From the NCBI RefSeq assembly GCF_000002235.5, contig NW_022145601.1:5816822-5880821 (forward strand): 64,000 nt of DNA, read 5' to 3'. The notes beneath the pieces are model-generated. The model had not been told where the DNA came from. It saw only the letters and a program-made list of their open reading frames with translations, and did not search any database. Position numbers and translations under genes: made by a program. The stretch's first letter is position 1. Each line of letters starts with the position of its first letter. Origin of the DNA: Strongylocentrotus purpuratus. Lineage: Eukaryota; Echinodermata; Echinoidea; Camarodonta; Strongylocentrotidae. Below, piece after piece: positions 21,132-33,174 of the stretch.

Positions 21132-21227
21132 TATTGAAATGTTTTATGCATGGTTACCGAGAATTTTACAGGAACAGTTGAAGTTTATGAATGCAATTCG
21201 ACCAATCAGATGGCTGGATTTCTTAAG

Positions 21228-21531
21228 TGAGGTATATAATTATGTTTATCAATGTGCAATTTTTATGTATTTATGTTTAAAAAAACTTTTACCAAATACT
21301 ATTTTACAATATTTTCAACTTAATAAGAATATTCATGGCCACCAGACCAGGATTTCAAATAATTTTAATATTCCAGGAGTAAGGACACTAGTTTCCCAAA
21401 ATACAATTTTTTTCAGGGGTCCAAAAATGTGGAATGACATACCCATAGATATTCGACTGAGTCCATCACTAAATAGTTTTAAAAGAAAATTTAAACAGTA
21501 CTTGTTAAAGCAATACTCAATAGTGCAATAA
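21228..21531 (+). pseudogene. LINE ORF2 C-terminal part after the insertion
   Basis: The frame reads YNYVYQCAIFMYLCLKKLLP, then IHGHQTRISNNFNIPGVRT and FFRGPKMWNDIPIDIRLSPS, and stops after YSIVQ. The R-T plus GPKMWNDIP pattern is typical of the end of CR1/Daphne-like ORF2 proteins. It continues the frame broken at 19795. Confidence 0.85.
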
Positions 21532-21906
21532 CCTATATTCTTAATGTTCATCAGACAGAAAAGTGTGTATGGGAGAGAGTGTATGTGTGAATGCAAATTA
21601 TTTCCTTTTTTTCTTCCTTTTTATAACAAATACAAAATTTAAATAATGTACTTAGTTTTTTACACAATTACTGGAGACAGACTTTTACATAAGGCCCGGC
21701 CTTCCTGTCTAGTCTCCAAATACTTTCATTAATGTACATGTTTAACATAATGTTTTTCCCTTGTACATCATGTCTTCTCTACTCGTGTTATCCTCATGTT
21801 ATATATTGATACATGTATTATATTCTAACTTTTATATGTTTGTTTTCCTTTGTATATTTTTAATGAAAGTATTGAATAAAGTGAACTTGAACTTGAACTT
21901 GAACTT

Positions 21907-22620
21907 CAGTGACTGGGATATTTTGGACAACGGTGATGTCAGATTTTTTTTTTCTCCATTTAGTTCAATTTGGTTCTCTGGATGAAAGAGAGATGGTGAG
22001 AAAATGAAGTTCAAAGGAAAGGATAACTGCAATTGGGGTGAATAATGAAAGGAATTAGACATGGTACTTAAGACAACAAGTATAAATTCAGAGACTAGAC
22101 AGTGGAACTGTATTTTTCTTGAAGTTCACCATCTTTAGTGACTAGGACATTGAGGTAATGAACAAGGGTGATGTCAGGATTCTCCATGTGAAAGAGAGAA
22201 GGGGAGAAAATGATGATAATTGGAAACTGTCTGTGAATAAAAAGAGAGAATAGAGACAAGGAGCAGCTCTTATTTTATCAAGTCCACTTCACTGGGCTGT
22301 CAGTGGAATTGTAATATCTTGGAAGGTCGACATTTTCTGGAACGTCAAAATCCTGATGAACCAGGACATTGGGGAAATGATTTCAGGGCTCTTTGGGTGA
22401 AAGAAAGAGGGTGAAAGAGAGAGGGTAAAAAAACGAAGTCAAGCAGGGGATAACTGAAAACTGATAACAAATAGAGCAAGGAATTAGCGATGAGAAATGG
22501 CTTTTAAGACCTCTAGTGCACTTCACAGGGTAGTCGGCGGAATTGCGTTTTTCTGCAAGGTCAAATATATCAGAAACTATAGAGGGTCGGATTCCATTCA
22601 GTAATAATCGCAGCAAGTGG
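21907..22620 (-). repeat. Decayed tandem copies of CAMTA exon 4 start plus upstream intron
   Basis: At about 21907-21945, 22120-22190, 22330-22400 and perhaps 22555-22600, sequence resembling 15500-15590 recurs about every 215 bases. The clearest copy (22130-22190) reads on the minus strand AATCCTGACATCACCCTTGT, equal to NPDITLVHYLNVLVTKD, preceded by an AG-containing intron end like that of the true exon. Other copies are frame-broken. They are separated from the functional exon by the LINE, which apparently landed inside the array. Confidence 0.8.
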
Positions 22621-23606
22621 TGACAGATTAGAAGCAGAAGATGAACTATCGTTAGGACTTAAAAGGAAGGTTTCCTTGTCCAAAGCTTGATGGCAAATTG
22701 GCCACTACAGTGTATGTCATGTCATCCAAGCATCTTCTATACATTATGGCTTTGAACACACACAGAAAAGAAATAGACAACTATTCTACTGTATTTTCAA
22801 ATATGATTATAAACAAGAGCACATGAGTTTTTGTCTCAAAGATAAGCCAATCTAATTATTAAGAACATATATATGTGTCTGTATTTAAAGGCATTGTTTA
22901 AAAATGTTAAATCTGAGATGCATGGCCCTACGTGTAATCAGTGTCTGTGATATGGTGCAATATTGAAGCCCTAAAAAAAATTGCACTTCAAAATGATCAC
23001 AAAGTGCCTCAAAAAAGTAAAATTCTTTGAGTGACCGGTTTTACCATACTCATTTCCCCCAATAGACTGTAGTGTTATGAAAACCGTTAGGAAAACGAAA
23101 AATAAAATTTTGATTTCCAATCATAAATATCTTGATGATTAGACAGGTGATCGGCTTGTAAAAGTCATGGGGTTCCTGACTGACCTATAGGTTTATAATT
23201 ATCGTTGCAGCATGAGCTAAATCCAAGATTTTGCTTCAGAATCTGAGATAAAGTTACCCAATCCCTTTAAACAACTGAGGAGAATATAAATGGAGTGACT
23301 GATTGCCAATAAAATTAAACTCCTCTCTTCATGTTTCCATAACAACTGCAGGAAGTCTAGTTCAACTACTTACTTGCAGATGAACTGTTCCTATTAAAAC
23401 ACATTGCAAATTAAAATAGAAGGGAAATATATCAACTACTGCCTCCTCTACACTAGGCATCAAGAATTAACAGTCAGCCTGAATTTATTATCAGGTCAAA
23501 TTGTTGAGATACCTTAGCATTGAGCTTAGGTTTGTAGTGAATCAGGTACACACAGAGGATCCATACATACATGTACATACAAGGGTGCATTTCTAAAATG
23601 GGAGAG

Positions 23607-23850
23607 GGAGGAGTTGAAGTTGAAGTTGAAGTTTATTTACTCCACATTTTACATAAAAAAACAGTTTTTTTTTTTTAGTATTTTTTATACAAGCATAAAA
23701 GTGTAGATTTCACACACACAAACAAATTAAAGATTTCAAATCAAGTATAATGTACAGTGGGATTATCCACACAAGAGGCAAAGCAACGAGCCCAGGACAG
23801 ATCAGACTGGAGCATGGTTTCTCGCAGGGGAGCAAGGGGACACACCGTCC
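23607..23850 (-). mobile_element. 5'-truncated LINE, 3' end
   Basis: The left border is a GTTGAA repeat tract followed by GTTTATTTACTCCACATTTT, which on the minus strand is the AATAAAC-(TTCAAC)n end of a CR1-like LINE. No coding part is recognised. Confidence 0.5.
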
Positions 23851-24235
23851 TATGCACCTAAGTCAGTCAAGTCAAGTAAGTCATAATGAACAGAAAATAA
23901 GTAAAAAGTTTTGAAATATATAGATATAACAGGCAAGGTAAAAACAATGTAAAATGTGGGTGAGGAGATAAAAGGAAACATATACCCAATTGAAGTGAAT
24001 TTTAAATAAGTAGCAAGTAGCATATTTGTCAGAAATTTTCACCCACAAAAAATATTCATTATTGTTAATAATGGCCATTTTTTGGTGGCAAGACACTGTC
24101 ACGGATTGCCAAAATTTAGCGTCTTGATTAAATTATCTGCAGCATAAGCATAAGTGTCTTTCACAAATTTCGACCACTTTTGAAAATGGCAGAAGTTTTT
24201 TTTTTTTTCCTGCAACCAGAGTTATTACTCTTTGA

Positions 24236-24475
24236 TTGAATGGACATGTACATGTAAAGTCTGCAAGCTGGCGTTTAAAGATAAATACCAGTTATGGTCA
24301 TGCGATTGCAATGTGCAAGAAACGTTGTGGAATCGATCAGAAAAGGTTGATCATCTAGCATATAAGTATTGGTGTGTACTGCAAGGTTCTGGAATCATCA
24401 AAATTATAAGAAATTTGGCCCAGTCTTGATAAAGTTACAAGCACTGTACACATAAAGATGTGTATGGGACTACCC
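24236..24475. repeat. Dispersed repeat, copy 2 (partner at 2230)
   Basis: This matches 2230-2520 over about 240 bases, including AACGTTGTGGAATCGATCAG. The two copies are 22 kb apart in different introns of one gene and in the same orientation. Confidence 0.6.
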
Positions 24476-25969
24476 CCACACGTGCGCGACACATGCGTTA
24501 TATCTATCAGGTCCAACAAGATATAATAATCTACCAAATATATCAATAAGTAGGCGGTTTCTTGGCAAAATTTGTATGATCACGTATTAGTCAAAACATA
24601 TTCTCAACACTTTAGGATAGTGATTTGCCTTCCTATCTCAGCGAAGGAATTGCATACTTCATGCATCAACTGCGATAATTATGAGACAACATGGAAATGA
24701 TTCAAGCAAACCCTATGACGAGATGCCAGCGGTCATAACGTCCATTAGTTACCTAGCGATCTCGATCACTTCAGACCAAACCACAAACAAACAGCCCTTG
24801 AAGAGCTGTTAACCCATATCACACCTTCAGTAATACATATAGTTGCCATTGGCAGTTTATTAATGCAAGGGACATCATCGAAAGGCCCTTTGTTAGCAGA
24901 AGAAAAAATGAGCTAGGTCGACCACATAGTTTTTCTTTGTTGACAGAAGAATATTTCAGCGGGTCTTGTACGAGTTAAAAGAAGAAAAAAAAATGGATAT
25001 CGGAAGAGTGAAATATTTAAAAAAAAAAGAAATACTACATTACTATTGTGTCTAAAAATAGCGCATATGTCATGTGCAATGTTCAAATGTACTCTACAGG
25101 TGTTAAAGCATACAAGGCAGTGCATCACATCCTTATCTAACAACAAAGTACAATGTAATTGATAATTTTGTATTCTGCAATAAGGAAATATAATTTCATT
25201 CAGGAAGATGGAGCTGTTATTTTCAATGGGCAATTTCCTGTACCTCAAAATTTCATGTCAAGCAAAGGTACACATGTTTTCTATCTGATAACAACATGAC
25301 TGTGCATTGAATGATGTGTTGGATGTTTTAAAAAATACCCAGATAATTGTTAAAACAGTTTAATCAACTTGTAAAGAGAGATAATCAATTCCGATGAAAG
25401 TCATGGTATGTACAGTACATGTACTGGATATTCACTTAGCAGAGTACTAATGAATACTTCATGCTACCGTTCCATTGTCTAATTGCCTACCGGTATATAG
25501 TTTGCGATTGAATATCAATTTGCAGCTACAAAGTAAAATGTCAGAAAGTGAATGCTAAATGATTAATTACCTGCAAACCATATGAATATAACATTTCATG
25601 GACATGATAATATAACATTATTAATATTTATAATGCAGTAATTGATTGGAAAAGCATAATTTGAAAACAAAGTCTTACTGGTATTGTAAGTCTGTGTTTC
25701 ACACACATGTTTATTATATGTCCTTGTTCATAATGATTGTAATTATCCAAAGTCGTTAATATAAATTGTCATGACACAATAGAACACCTTGTATGCTGCT
25801 AATGTCCCAAATGAACCCACAGGGAGATATCCCATGCAAACCACTAATCAATTTTAGAATGCCTTGGGCCCTGTGTTATAAAAATTTCACCAATAACAAG
25901 TTCTAAAAACTGCCACTTAAATCATTGCATTTGATTGGCAGTGAGGAAATTTGTTAAATATTTTAATAG

Positions 25970-26960
25970 ATATTACATTTATATTTTAATACCTATACAT
26001 ACATTTAAAAGATATATGTATAGCTATACAAATATATGTATTGCTATCAAATCTGTATGTATAGCTATTAAAATACATATACTGTACATAGCTTCTATGT
26101 ATAGCTATCAAAATATAAATATAATATCTATTAAAAGATATACATGTATGTATAGCTATCGAAATGTATATATATTGCTATCAAAATATTTATGTATTGT
26201 TATTATAATACATATACATAGCTATTTAAAAAACCTATGTATAGCTTTTTAAAATATAAATTTAATATATATTAAAAGATACGTCTATATATGCATTGCT
26301 ATCAAAATATATATGTATAGCTTTTCAAATACATATACATAGTTTTTTAACAGAAGATATGTATAGCTATTAAATATAAATATAATATATATCAAAATAT
26401 ATATGTATGGCTATCAAAATGTATATCAAAATATATATGTATAGTTAGGCGAGGCGTCAAAAATAAATATACCAGCCAGCGGCAGCTAACTGCACTTGTG
26501 CGTCCTGGCTGCATTTTTTAAATTAGCTCAGCCGGCTACCGCTGGCGGTAGGAAATGGCATTCAAAAGCATGTGCCGGCTGCCGCCTTTCGAATGAAACC
26601 GAGCCTCAGATCCCAGCCTGGCGCAAGCCGGCTGGGCTAATAAGTGAAAAATAATTGCCCCAGCCAGGCTTCGGCCGTAATTGCAGCCTCGATGCGCCAA
26701 TACGTGAGGCGGCAGCCTGCTGGTATCGATATTTTTGACGCCTCGCCTTATTAAAATACATATACATAGCTTTTACTAAGATTATACCAGTTAGCTATTA
26801 AAATATAAATGTAATATCTATTAAACGATATATATATAGCTATCAAACTATATTTGCATAGATTTTTAAACATATAATGTTAGAGCTTTTAAAAGATATA
26901 TGCATAGCTATTAAAATATATAGGTACTGGTATAGCTATTAAAACATAAGTTTATGAAAA
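25970..26960. repeat. AT-rich minisatellite (TATGTATAGCTATCAAAAT-type units)
   Basis: Degenerate units of about 25-40 bases built from TATGTATAGCTATTAAAAT repeat for about 1 kb, interrupted by a 300-bp GC-rich element at 26448-26747. Open frames here are a by-product of the repeat. Confidence 0.85.
26448..26747. mobile_element. 300-bp TIR element inside minisatellite, TTA target duplication
   Basis: The ends are GGCGAGGCGTCAAAAATA and TATTTTTGACGCCTCGCC, perfect 18-bp inverted repeats, each flanked by TTA. The interior is GC-rich with several CAGCCGGCT-like words, unlike the AT-rich DNA around it. A 3-bp TTA duplication fits PIF/Harbinger-type transposons. No coding frame. Confidence 0.85.
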
Positions 26961-28090
26961 TATATTTTGGCACCCACTGTAAAGCCTCTGGTCAATCACA
27001 ACAAGTTTACTGTACTAGAGGAAGGCCGAGTTCCACGAAAAGAGGTAGAGAGGAATCAATAAATGTATGCATGCATGATATAATGCGAAACCAATTAGCA
27101 TTAGATGTATTATAGGGTGTGATCAGAAGCCGAGTAGAGACAATCAATGAGTAATGAAATTACCAGCTCATGCAGGCAGGCAGGCTTCAGGTCTGTTATT
27201 GTGTTTTGTGTAATAATAATAATAATTATAGTAACAGTTGCACTTATGAATATAACAGTTTGGTATACTTTTATTTTGTTTTCTTTAATAACAGCAATAT
27301 TAAAGGTAATACAAAGTTTTGGTATGGGGTCATGAATTTGGTTTAAATAAACATATTGGAAGCATATGCGATCCTACAATATTCAATGATCGTTGTCGCG
27401 GTTGAAATCGAGTCTAAAGTTATGAAATTGTAAATAATACTTGTTATGTTGTATACCTGTACATGTAGCTCCCTCTCAAGGTCAATATATTAATGAAGTT
27501 ATACAACAATGTTTCTTGACTAAAATTGACCGATTAGCTATTCCCGTTTGGAAATTATATATCACATCTACTTATTCTGAGATTTTCATGATCGCAGCTA
27601 CCATTGTACAGCAGTAGGCGCTAATTGAAATTTATCAAAATTTACCGGGAGCACCGGTAAATTGTTATATTCAATTTTTCTCAAAAGCAGAAGTGTTTCA
27701 GGGGCTAATTTTTCTAGTGCTTATAATACATCTTCAGGGGCATCCAAATATATCAAAATTGTACAGAATCACTATCCACCCAATTTTCAAAATTTCCAAA
27801 AACTTTGTATTACCTTTAATAATTGGATTTACAACTATACTTTGATATTTATTAATCTTGCAAAAATCGGTACAATTGAATTCAATGTAACAATTACTTT
27901 TTTATGTTAACTTCTTTAATGCATGAAATCAAATTCTTCTTTTTAGTTTTTATTGAACTACTTTACGTAAATGTACAATGTATAACAATATTTCATGTTT
28001 TCTTGTCTTTTACTGTAAATATAACGATAGTAGTCTCTGGACTTTTGCCATGGTTTTTTAAATTTTTACAATAAATCCAAAATTGAATCA

Positions 28091-28345
28091 AGATGGAGAG
28101 TGTAAGAGGGATAGACGGAGGAAGAAAATGTGGGGGAGGGAGGGAGAGAGAAAGAGAGAAAAAGAGAGAGGGAAAGAGAAAGAGGGAAAAAGAGAGGGAG
28201 GGATGAAAGGAGAGGGGGAGGAAGCAATGGAGAGGGTGAGAGAGAGAGTGCGATAGAGAGAAATAGATATTGATAGAGAGGATGCAGGAAAGACAAAGAA
28301 AAAAAGAAAAAAGAAAGAAAGTAAAAAAAGAAAAAGGGAAAAATC
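28091..28345. repeat. GA-rich purine tract
   Basis: About 250 bases almost purely of A and G on the plus strand. The Ser/Leu/Phe-rich minus-strand open frames across it are low-complexity artefacts. Confidence 0.9.
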
Positions 28346-28814
28346 TGACACATTGCACGACACAGAAGCCCACTGCAATGAGTATTATATAGCAAGCAAT
28401 TTTCAACATGCAATATCTTCTCATGTTTTTACTCATTATGAATCCAACATGATTGTTTTTCCAGCTAGGTCTTGGAATTCATACATGAATACTGAGTTTC
28501 TCCAGGGAAATCTTGCAGCGATTGATTCTTCAAGCCATGCATGAACACAACTAATATGTTAAATGTACATTTTCCTACACACAGGTTTGTAGTAAGGCTT
28601 AATTTGTAGGACGATGAAGTACTGTCAAATCAGCTTGCAGAATCACAGAAAAATCATCAAAAATTGTGTTTAGTGATAAGAATACCACATAAATACAAAT
28701 TGTACAGCTTTGTCATGAAAGAAATCTGCAATATCTATCCTCTGACCAATTTCTAGATTAAATTCATACTAATTTTTTAAAATGTTTTTCTTCTCACTCT
28801 TTGAATGCAGGAAT

Positions 28815-29302
28815 CATACCTGCCAACCTGAGACAAGAGAAATTAGGAGTAAATTTTTCTGGATGGACTACGAGGTCGCGAACCACCGGAGGATTGGGGT
28901 AGTAGCCCGTAGATTGGGGGGGGGGGGGGGGTACACAGGGGGTGACTGCGGAACTAACGATCACGTTCGGGCTGCGCTGTGTACATCTTCTATGAGCGCG
29001 AGCGCGGATGTCGGCGTGATCTGGTTATCAGTGCTGTGTTATGCTTTAGTCTTATACATACATACATACATACATATTGGTATTTATTGAGCGCCTTTAC
29101 ATGAACATGCTCAAGGCGCTTTACATTTCAAAATACAAACATAATAGTTATATACTTTCCAAGTGCATTACACTCTAAAAAAAATAAAAAATAAAAAATA
29201 AAATAAAAAAAAATCGGAGTTTTGAGGCATGCACTCGGAATTCGGAGTTGGTATGAAAAATGCGGAGGAACTCCGCCTAAATCGGGGTGGTTGGCAGGTA
29301 TG
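28815..29302. mobile_element. TIR element, family B copy 1 (CATACCTGCCAACC)
   Basis: The left end CATACCTGCCAACCTGAG is mirrored by GGTTGGCAGGTATG at the right. A G run (28917-28931) and a nested SINE-like stretch with GCGCCTTTACATGAACATGC (29070-29130) lie inside. Related ends occur at 39717-40133 and 59877-60072. Confidence 0.65.
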
Positions 29303-31754
29303 AGGAATGCATGTTTCCATAGCTGACTGAAGACATGCTTTACAATGCACTTTAATACTCCTCACTTCACTACATATTTAACTGCTCTTAATCTTTAAGG
29401 CTGATTTTCTCCAAAATAGGTTTCTTTTCACCATGCTGGCTTTATGGCTGGTTTAAAGATAAAACATATATTTGTTAGCAAGAGTATGTTATGCTACGGT
29501 CACAAAGGTTCGTACGAACGATAATTTTGTATGTTTTTTATTGTCTTCCCAAATTTCCATTGTCTGAAAATCGTTCGTACGGCATTCGTAGCAGTTCGTA
29601 ATGGCATTTGTGACCAAGGCTTTAAAAGCATCAGAGTAAAGCTTAGATAATGGAAATCCTAAAAATACTTTGCAGATTATGGAAATGCTAAAAAGGTTAC
29701 TTTGTGTGAGTATCATATCAGAGTGACAAGCCGATGTCAAGAAGAGATGCTAGTAACAGGTCATTCCATGAATATGTGGAAGAAATATGTCCATATCCTA
29801 GTGACTCTGGTACACATAGAAGTTGAAATCATCTGTTGAACAAGTTTATGATGTAGTAGGGCCCGGCCAGAATCATTCCTGTTTCAGTTGCTAATCTTTA
29901 AATCTTTGCTTAATATGCATTTCTTTCTTTTACCAGCATTACATAGTCTAGACATCACATTTCGTAAATTTTAGTTTATAATATTGATTCTCCATGAAAC
30001 TAGAGTACTTCTATTAAACAAAGTTGGCTATGCTTTTTGTTTGATGCTAAACTCAATTTTAGCAAACATTGTTACAGTTGATACATGTAGGAGACATAGT
30101 TTCTCATTTCAGTCACACAAATGAAGCGATACTTTTGTAGAAAAATTTGTACACATCTTACATCATTATAATCAAATTTTAAACAAAGGAAAATCAAATA
30201 CTGGAATTAACAGAAAAATATATGATGAAAAGGTTTGTCAACTCTACTCTCAATAAATGGCATGTCATTAATAAAACATGTTGAAACTGAATACAGAATT
30301 TCACAAAAGCGATTTCATCCTACCCTGAAATATCAAAGTTGACACTTAAGTTTGTCATGCATGCAATATACAGTATTTTGCTAGCAAACTTGCTGCATGT
30401 ATGATCCTGAATATTATAATTTACAAATCCTATAATCCCATCTTATCATCATCCTCCTATCCACCAGAGCCGAGAGTGAGAAGGACAGAAAGACATTAGT
30501 TATAAAGCACTTCACAAAGAGCTCATGACGGCCCTTTTGGCTCTCAAGGGAAGATACTCGATGAGAAAAAGAAAAAAAGCTATGATGGTTAATTTTCTTG
30601 AAAGCGTAAACACAGAACTCAAGGTAACTCGACTATCAATAGACAAATATGACAAAGTGGTTCTCGCAATTTCCGCTCTCGTGAACGCTATTCGTCTAAT
30701 GCAACTAACACCGCTAATGAAGACAAAAGCGCCTATTCATATCACGCTCATTCAAACATGCTAGAATACAAGATTTCAACACTTACATTTTAATTAATTT
30801 ATTAAAACAGTATCACATATCTATTTGGATACAGACTCTTTTGATGTAACTCCAGCATTGAAAGCCTTATTCCTCAGCCTTAAGAGGTTCATTATCGCCT
30901 GAGCATTAACCCCTAGAGGGCTGGGGAGCCTGGCATGCCCATGCTCAACTGCAGGGTTGTTGTGGAAAGGTCATATTTAATGGGCTCGTCTTGACAGCAA
31001 TGATTTATTAGTCTGAGCGGCTAGCCTTTGTATTCTCCCTGCTTGCTGCATCGCTGCACTGACGGGAGGTAGTCATGTTGACTGCAAGCATCTGTTGATT
31101 GTCTTATGTCTTTTGAGTGAGAAGTGTTTTTCCATGGCTCTGTCTCAGTTTATAATTGAACAATACACCACCTGCATAATGCTTTTTTAAAATCTCCCCC
31201 CCCCCCTCCCCCACCACACAAGCAACTTTCTTTCAATCTATTTTTTCATTTTTCTTTCTTCTCACCCCTTTGTAGTGTGCTGTTCACATTCTGCATCAAA
31301 GTTTGCCTGATATAGCATCAAACATGTCATTTATTTCTTTCCCCTGCAGTCCTTTATTTACCTTCAAAATTCTTTGTATTCCATGTTTCCTGTTTAATGT
31401 TTACTGTTGCCAATTTAAAGGAGATGACTAATTAATCATCTAGCCCTTACAAATTTCTTTTTAGAGTGGGTAAATAATTCTTACACTTGAATAGTTTTAA
31501 AATACTGTACATATGCCGCCAATTCAAAGAAGAAAATAAACAATCTGGATCTTACAAAATTATCTCTCTTGAATGGGTAACATCATACATATATTTGAAC
31601 AATCTTATACATTAAAAAAAAATTGAGACTATATTTCTTTAAAAAAACCTCCATCATTGCTAATTTAAAGAAGGCTCAATTAGAGGTACATCAATGAGCA
31701 AAATTAACACACAACACGTTGTAAGCGCATCCGGCGACGGTGTATTAGACTCAC

Positions 31755-31826
31755 CTGGAGGAGCCAATAACATCTTCTGTGGAATGTCGGGATGATGGCC
31801 GAGTGAACGTAGTTGCCATAGAGACA
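31755..31826 (-). CDS. Camta: CAMTA exon 3: CG-1 domain
   Basis: This 72-bp, phase 0-0 exon encodes CLYGNYVHSAIIPTFH followed by RRCYWLLQ, almost identical to CLYGCYVHSSIIPTFHRRCYWLLQ in vertebrate CAMTAs. The acceptor is CCTCTCGCAG and the donor GTGAGT. Since its length is a multiple of three in phase 0, skipping it would keep the frame but remove the heart of CG-1. Confidence 0.95.
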
Positions 31827-32132
31827 CTGCGAGAGGATTTGGAACATCGAAAGAAGAGAGGAGGGAGAGAAAAAAAATCAATAGCGTAAGTAAAGTAAGT
31901 AATCAACAGGGGAAAAGTCTAGCGGAGATGTTCGTTCTCGTTTTGAGGAGTAGCTGATGATTTGTTCTTGTACTAGGAGATGTGGGGGTATGCACGATTG
32001 CCATCTTGCACCTGGGGTACGGCACATATTGCAACAGATGATTACACTACAAAGGGAGCTGTCACTCAAATATTCATTTCATTCTTCTTAAATGTACACA
32101 TCGTTAGAAGATCTGTATCAGACTTTACATTA

Positions 32133-32704
32133 GGCCCGTCTTCACTATCTCGAGATTGCCAAATATCCAGCTATTTGAACTATCCCGATCGCAAACTATC
32201 CAGCTAATTGCGTCTTCATTAGAACGAAGTAGCAAATTAGCTGGATAGTTGGTCGGGATAATATCCCAAGATATCTCGGTCTAGTTTGCAAAATATCCCA
32301 CTATTTCCGAACTAGCGGGATAGTTTGCGACCGTCTTCATTAGACCGAAGTACGGAGTCAAATATCCCGATCCCATCATGCACCGCTGAGCGGTATAGAT
32401 CGCATGTGCACGCGCTACTACAACTAGTTAACACGGAAAACCGGAAATCGTTGTGCATGATGGGATCGGGATATTTGACTCCATACTTTGGTCTAATTAA
32501 GACGGTCGCAAACTATCCTGCTAGTTTGGAAATAGTGGGATATTTTGCAAACTAGACCGAGATATCTTGGGATATTATCCCGACCAACTATCCAGCTAAT
32601 TTGCTACTTCGTTCTAATGAAGACGCAAATTGACTGGATAGTTTGCGATCGGGATAGTTCAAATAGCTGGATATTTGGCAATCTCGAGATAGTGCAGACA
32701 CGCC
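32133..32704. mobile_element. TA-flanked palindromic element, family A copy 2 (long arms)
   Basis: GGCCCGTCTTCACTATCTCG at the left is mirrored by CGAGATAGTGCAGACACGCC at the right, with TA on both sides. The arms pair for about 250 bases, including ATCCCAAGATATCT, around a short centre at about 32385-32440. It sits in CAMTA intron 2. No coding frame. Confidence 0.85.
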
Positions 32705-33174
32705 TAATGATACATGATTCATTCTCAAATTTGTTAACATACCAGTAGTCTGATACTTATCATGCATATTAGTTACATGTACTTCCAAGGTTAGGTGATA
32801 TTTGCTCTAGCAGCTGTTGATTATAATTTGTTAAACAGTATTTCTATGACACCATATTATTGTTTAAAAAGAAAACATAACATTATTCCGAGCTTTTCTC
32901 TCTCATACATGTAAGTGTAGGGTTGGGGGTTAGGATTAGAAATGATTTTGATACAAATTTGTTATAAAGTGCATAATACTTTTTAAAATCCCTCTGTTGA
33001 TGTATGTTGATAATTTCAATTAACAAAGTAGCTGCAATCGCACATTTACAAACGTTTGTTGCAATAAACATGAATCATATATTAAAGATGATTCCAAATT
33101 TACATCTGATTAAAAAACTTAAATATAGAAATATGAAAATATTTGATAAGATATTAAGATGCAAAAGGACTTAC

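Larger units (their letters stand above)
19796..21227. mobile_element. Non-coding element nested in LINE ORF2 (hairpin plus three tRNA-like tandem units)
   Basis: LINE coding sequence stops after KVNNI and resumes as YNYVYQCAIFMYL, so about 1.43 kb was inserted. Its left end is a large imperfect inverted repeat (about 19790-19955, loop near 19866). Three units of 329 bases follow, then about 300 bases with an inverted repeat around 21106-21131. Short TATA-like bases flank it, but exact ends and target duplication are not resolved. No protein frame. I do not recognise the family; hairpin ends plus internal tandem units hint at a non-autonomous DNA element. Confidence 0.75.
15790..21906 (+). 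mobile_element. CR1-like LINE, nearly full length, interrupted by a nested element
   Basis: The element has ORF1 (16068-16856), ORF2 endonuclease and reverse transcriptase (17080-19795) and the ORF2 C-terminal end (about 21228-21531). Its 3' UTR ends in AATAAAGTGAACTTGAACTT with a repeated GAACTT tail. The layout and tail fit the CR1/L2/Crack/Daphne group. The 5' end is uncertain (15700-15950). The 3' end is sharp because decayed exon-4-like sequence starts right after the tail. ORF2 carries one frameshift near 17806 and a 1.4-kb insertion, so this copy cannot be autonomous as read. It lies in CAMTA intron 3 on the opposite strand. Confidence 0.9.
15568..31754. other. CAMTA intron 3 (16.2 kb), overview
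   Basis: From the donor side (31754) leftwards: unique AT-rich DNA with no gene seen (29310-31754, 27000-28080), a GA-rich tract (28091-28345), a TIR element (28815-29302), the AT-rich minisatellite (25970-26960), dispersed repeats, unique DNA (22620-23600, 24480-25960), decayed exon-4 copies and the LINE. I saw no second host gene. Confidence 0.8.

Noticed and set aside
27993-28436. Ser/Leu/Phe-rich minus-strand frames that look like membrane proteins
   Set aside because: They come from a GA-rich tract; all three frames stay open for the same reason.
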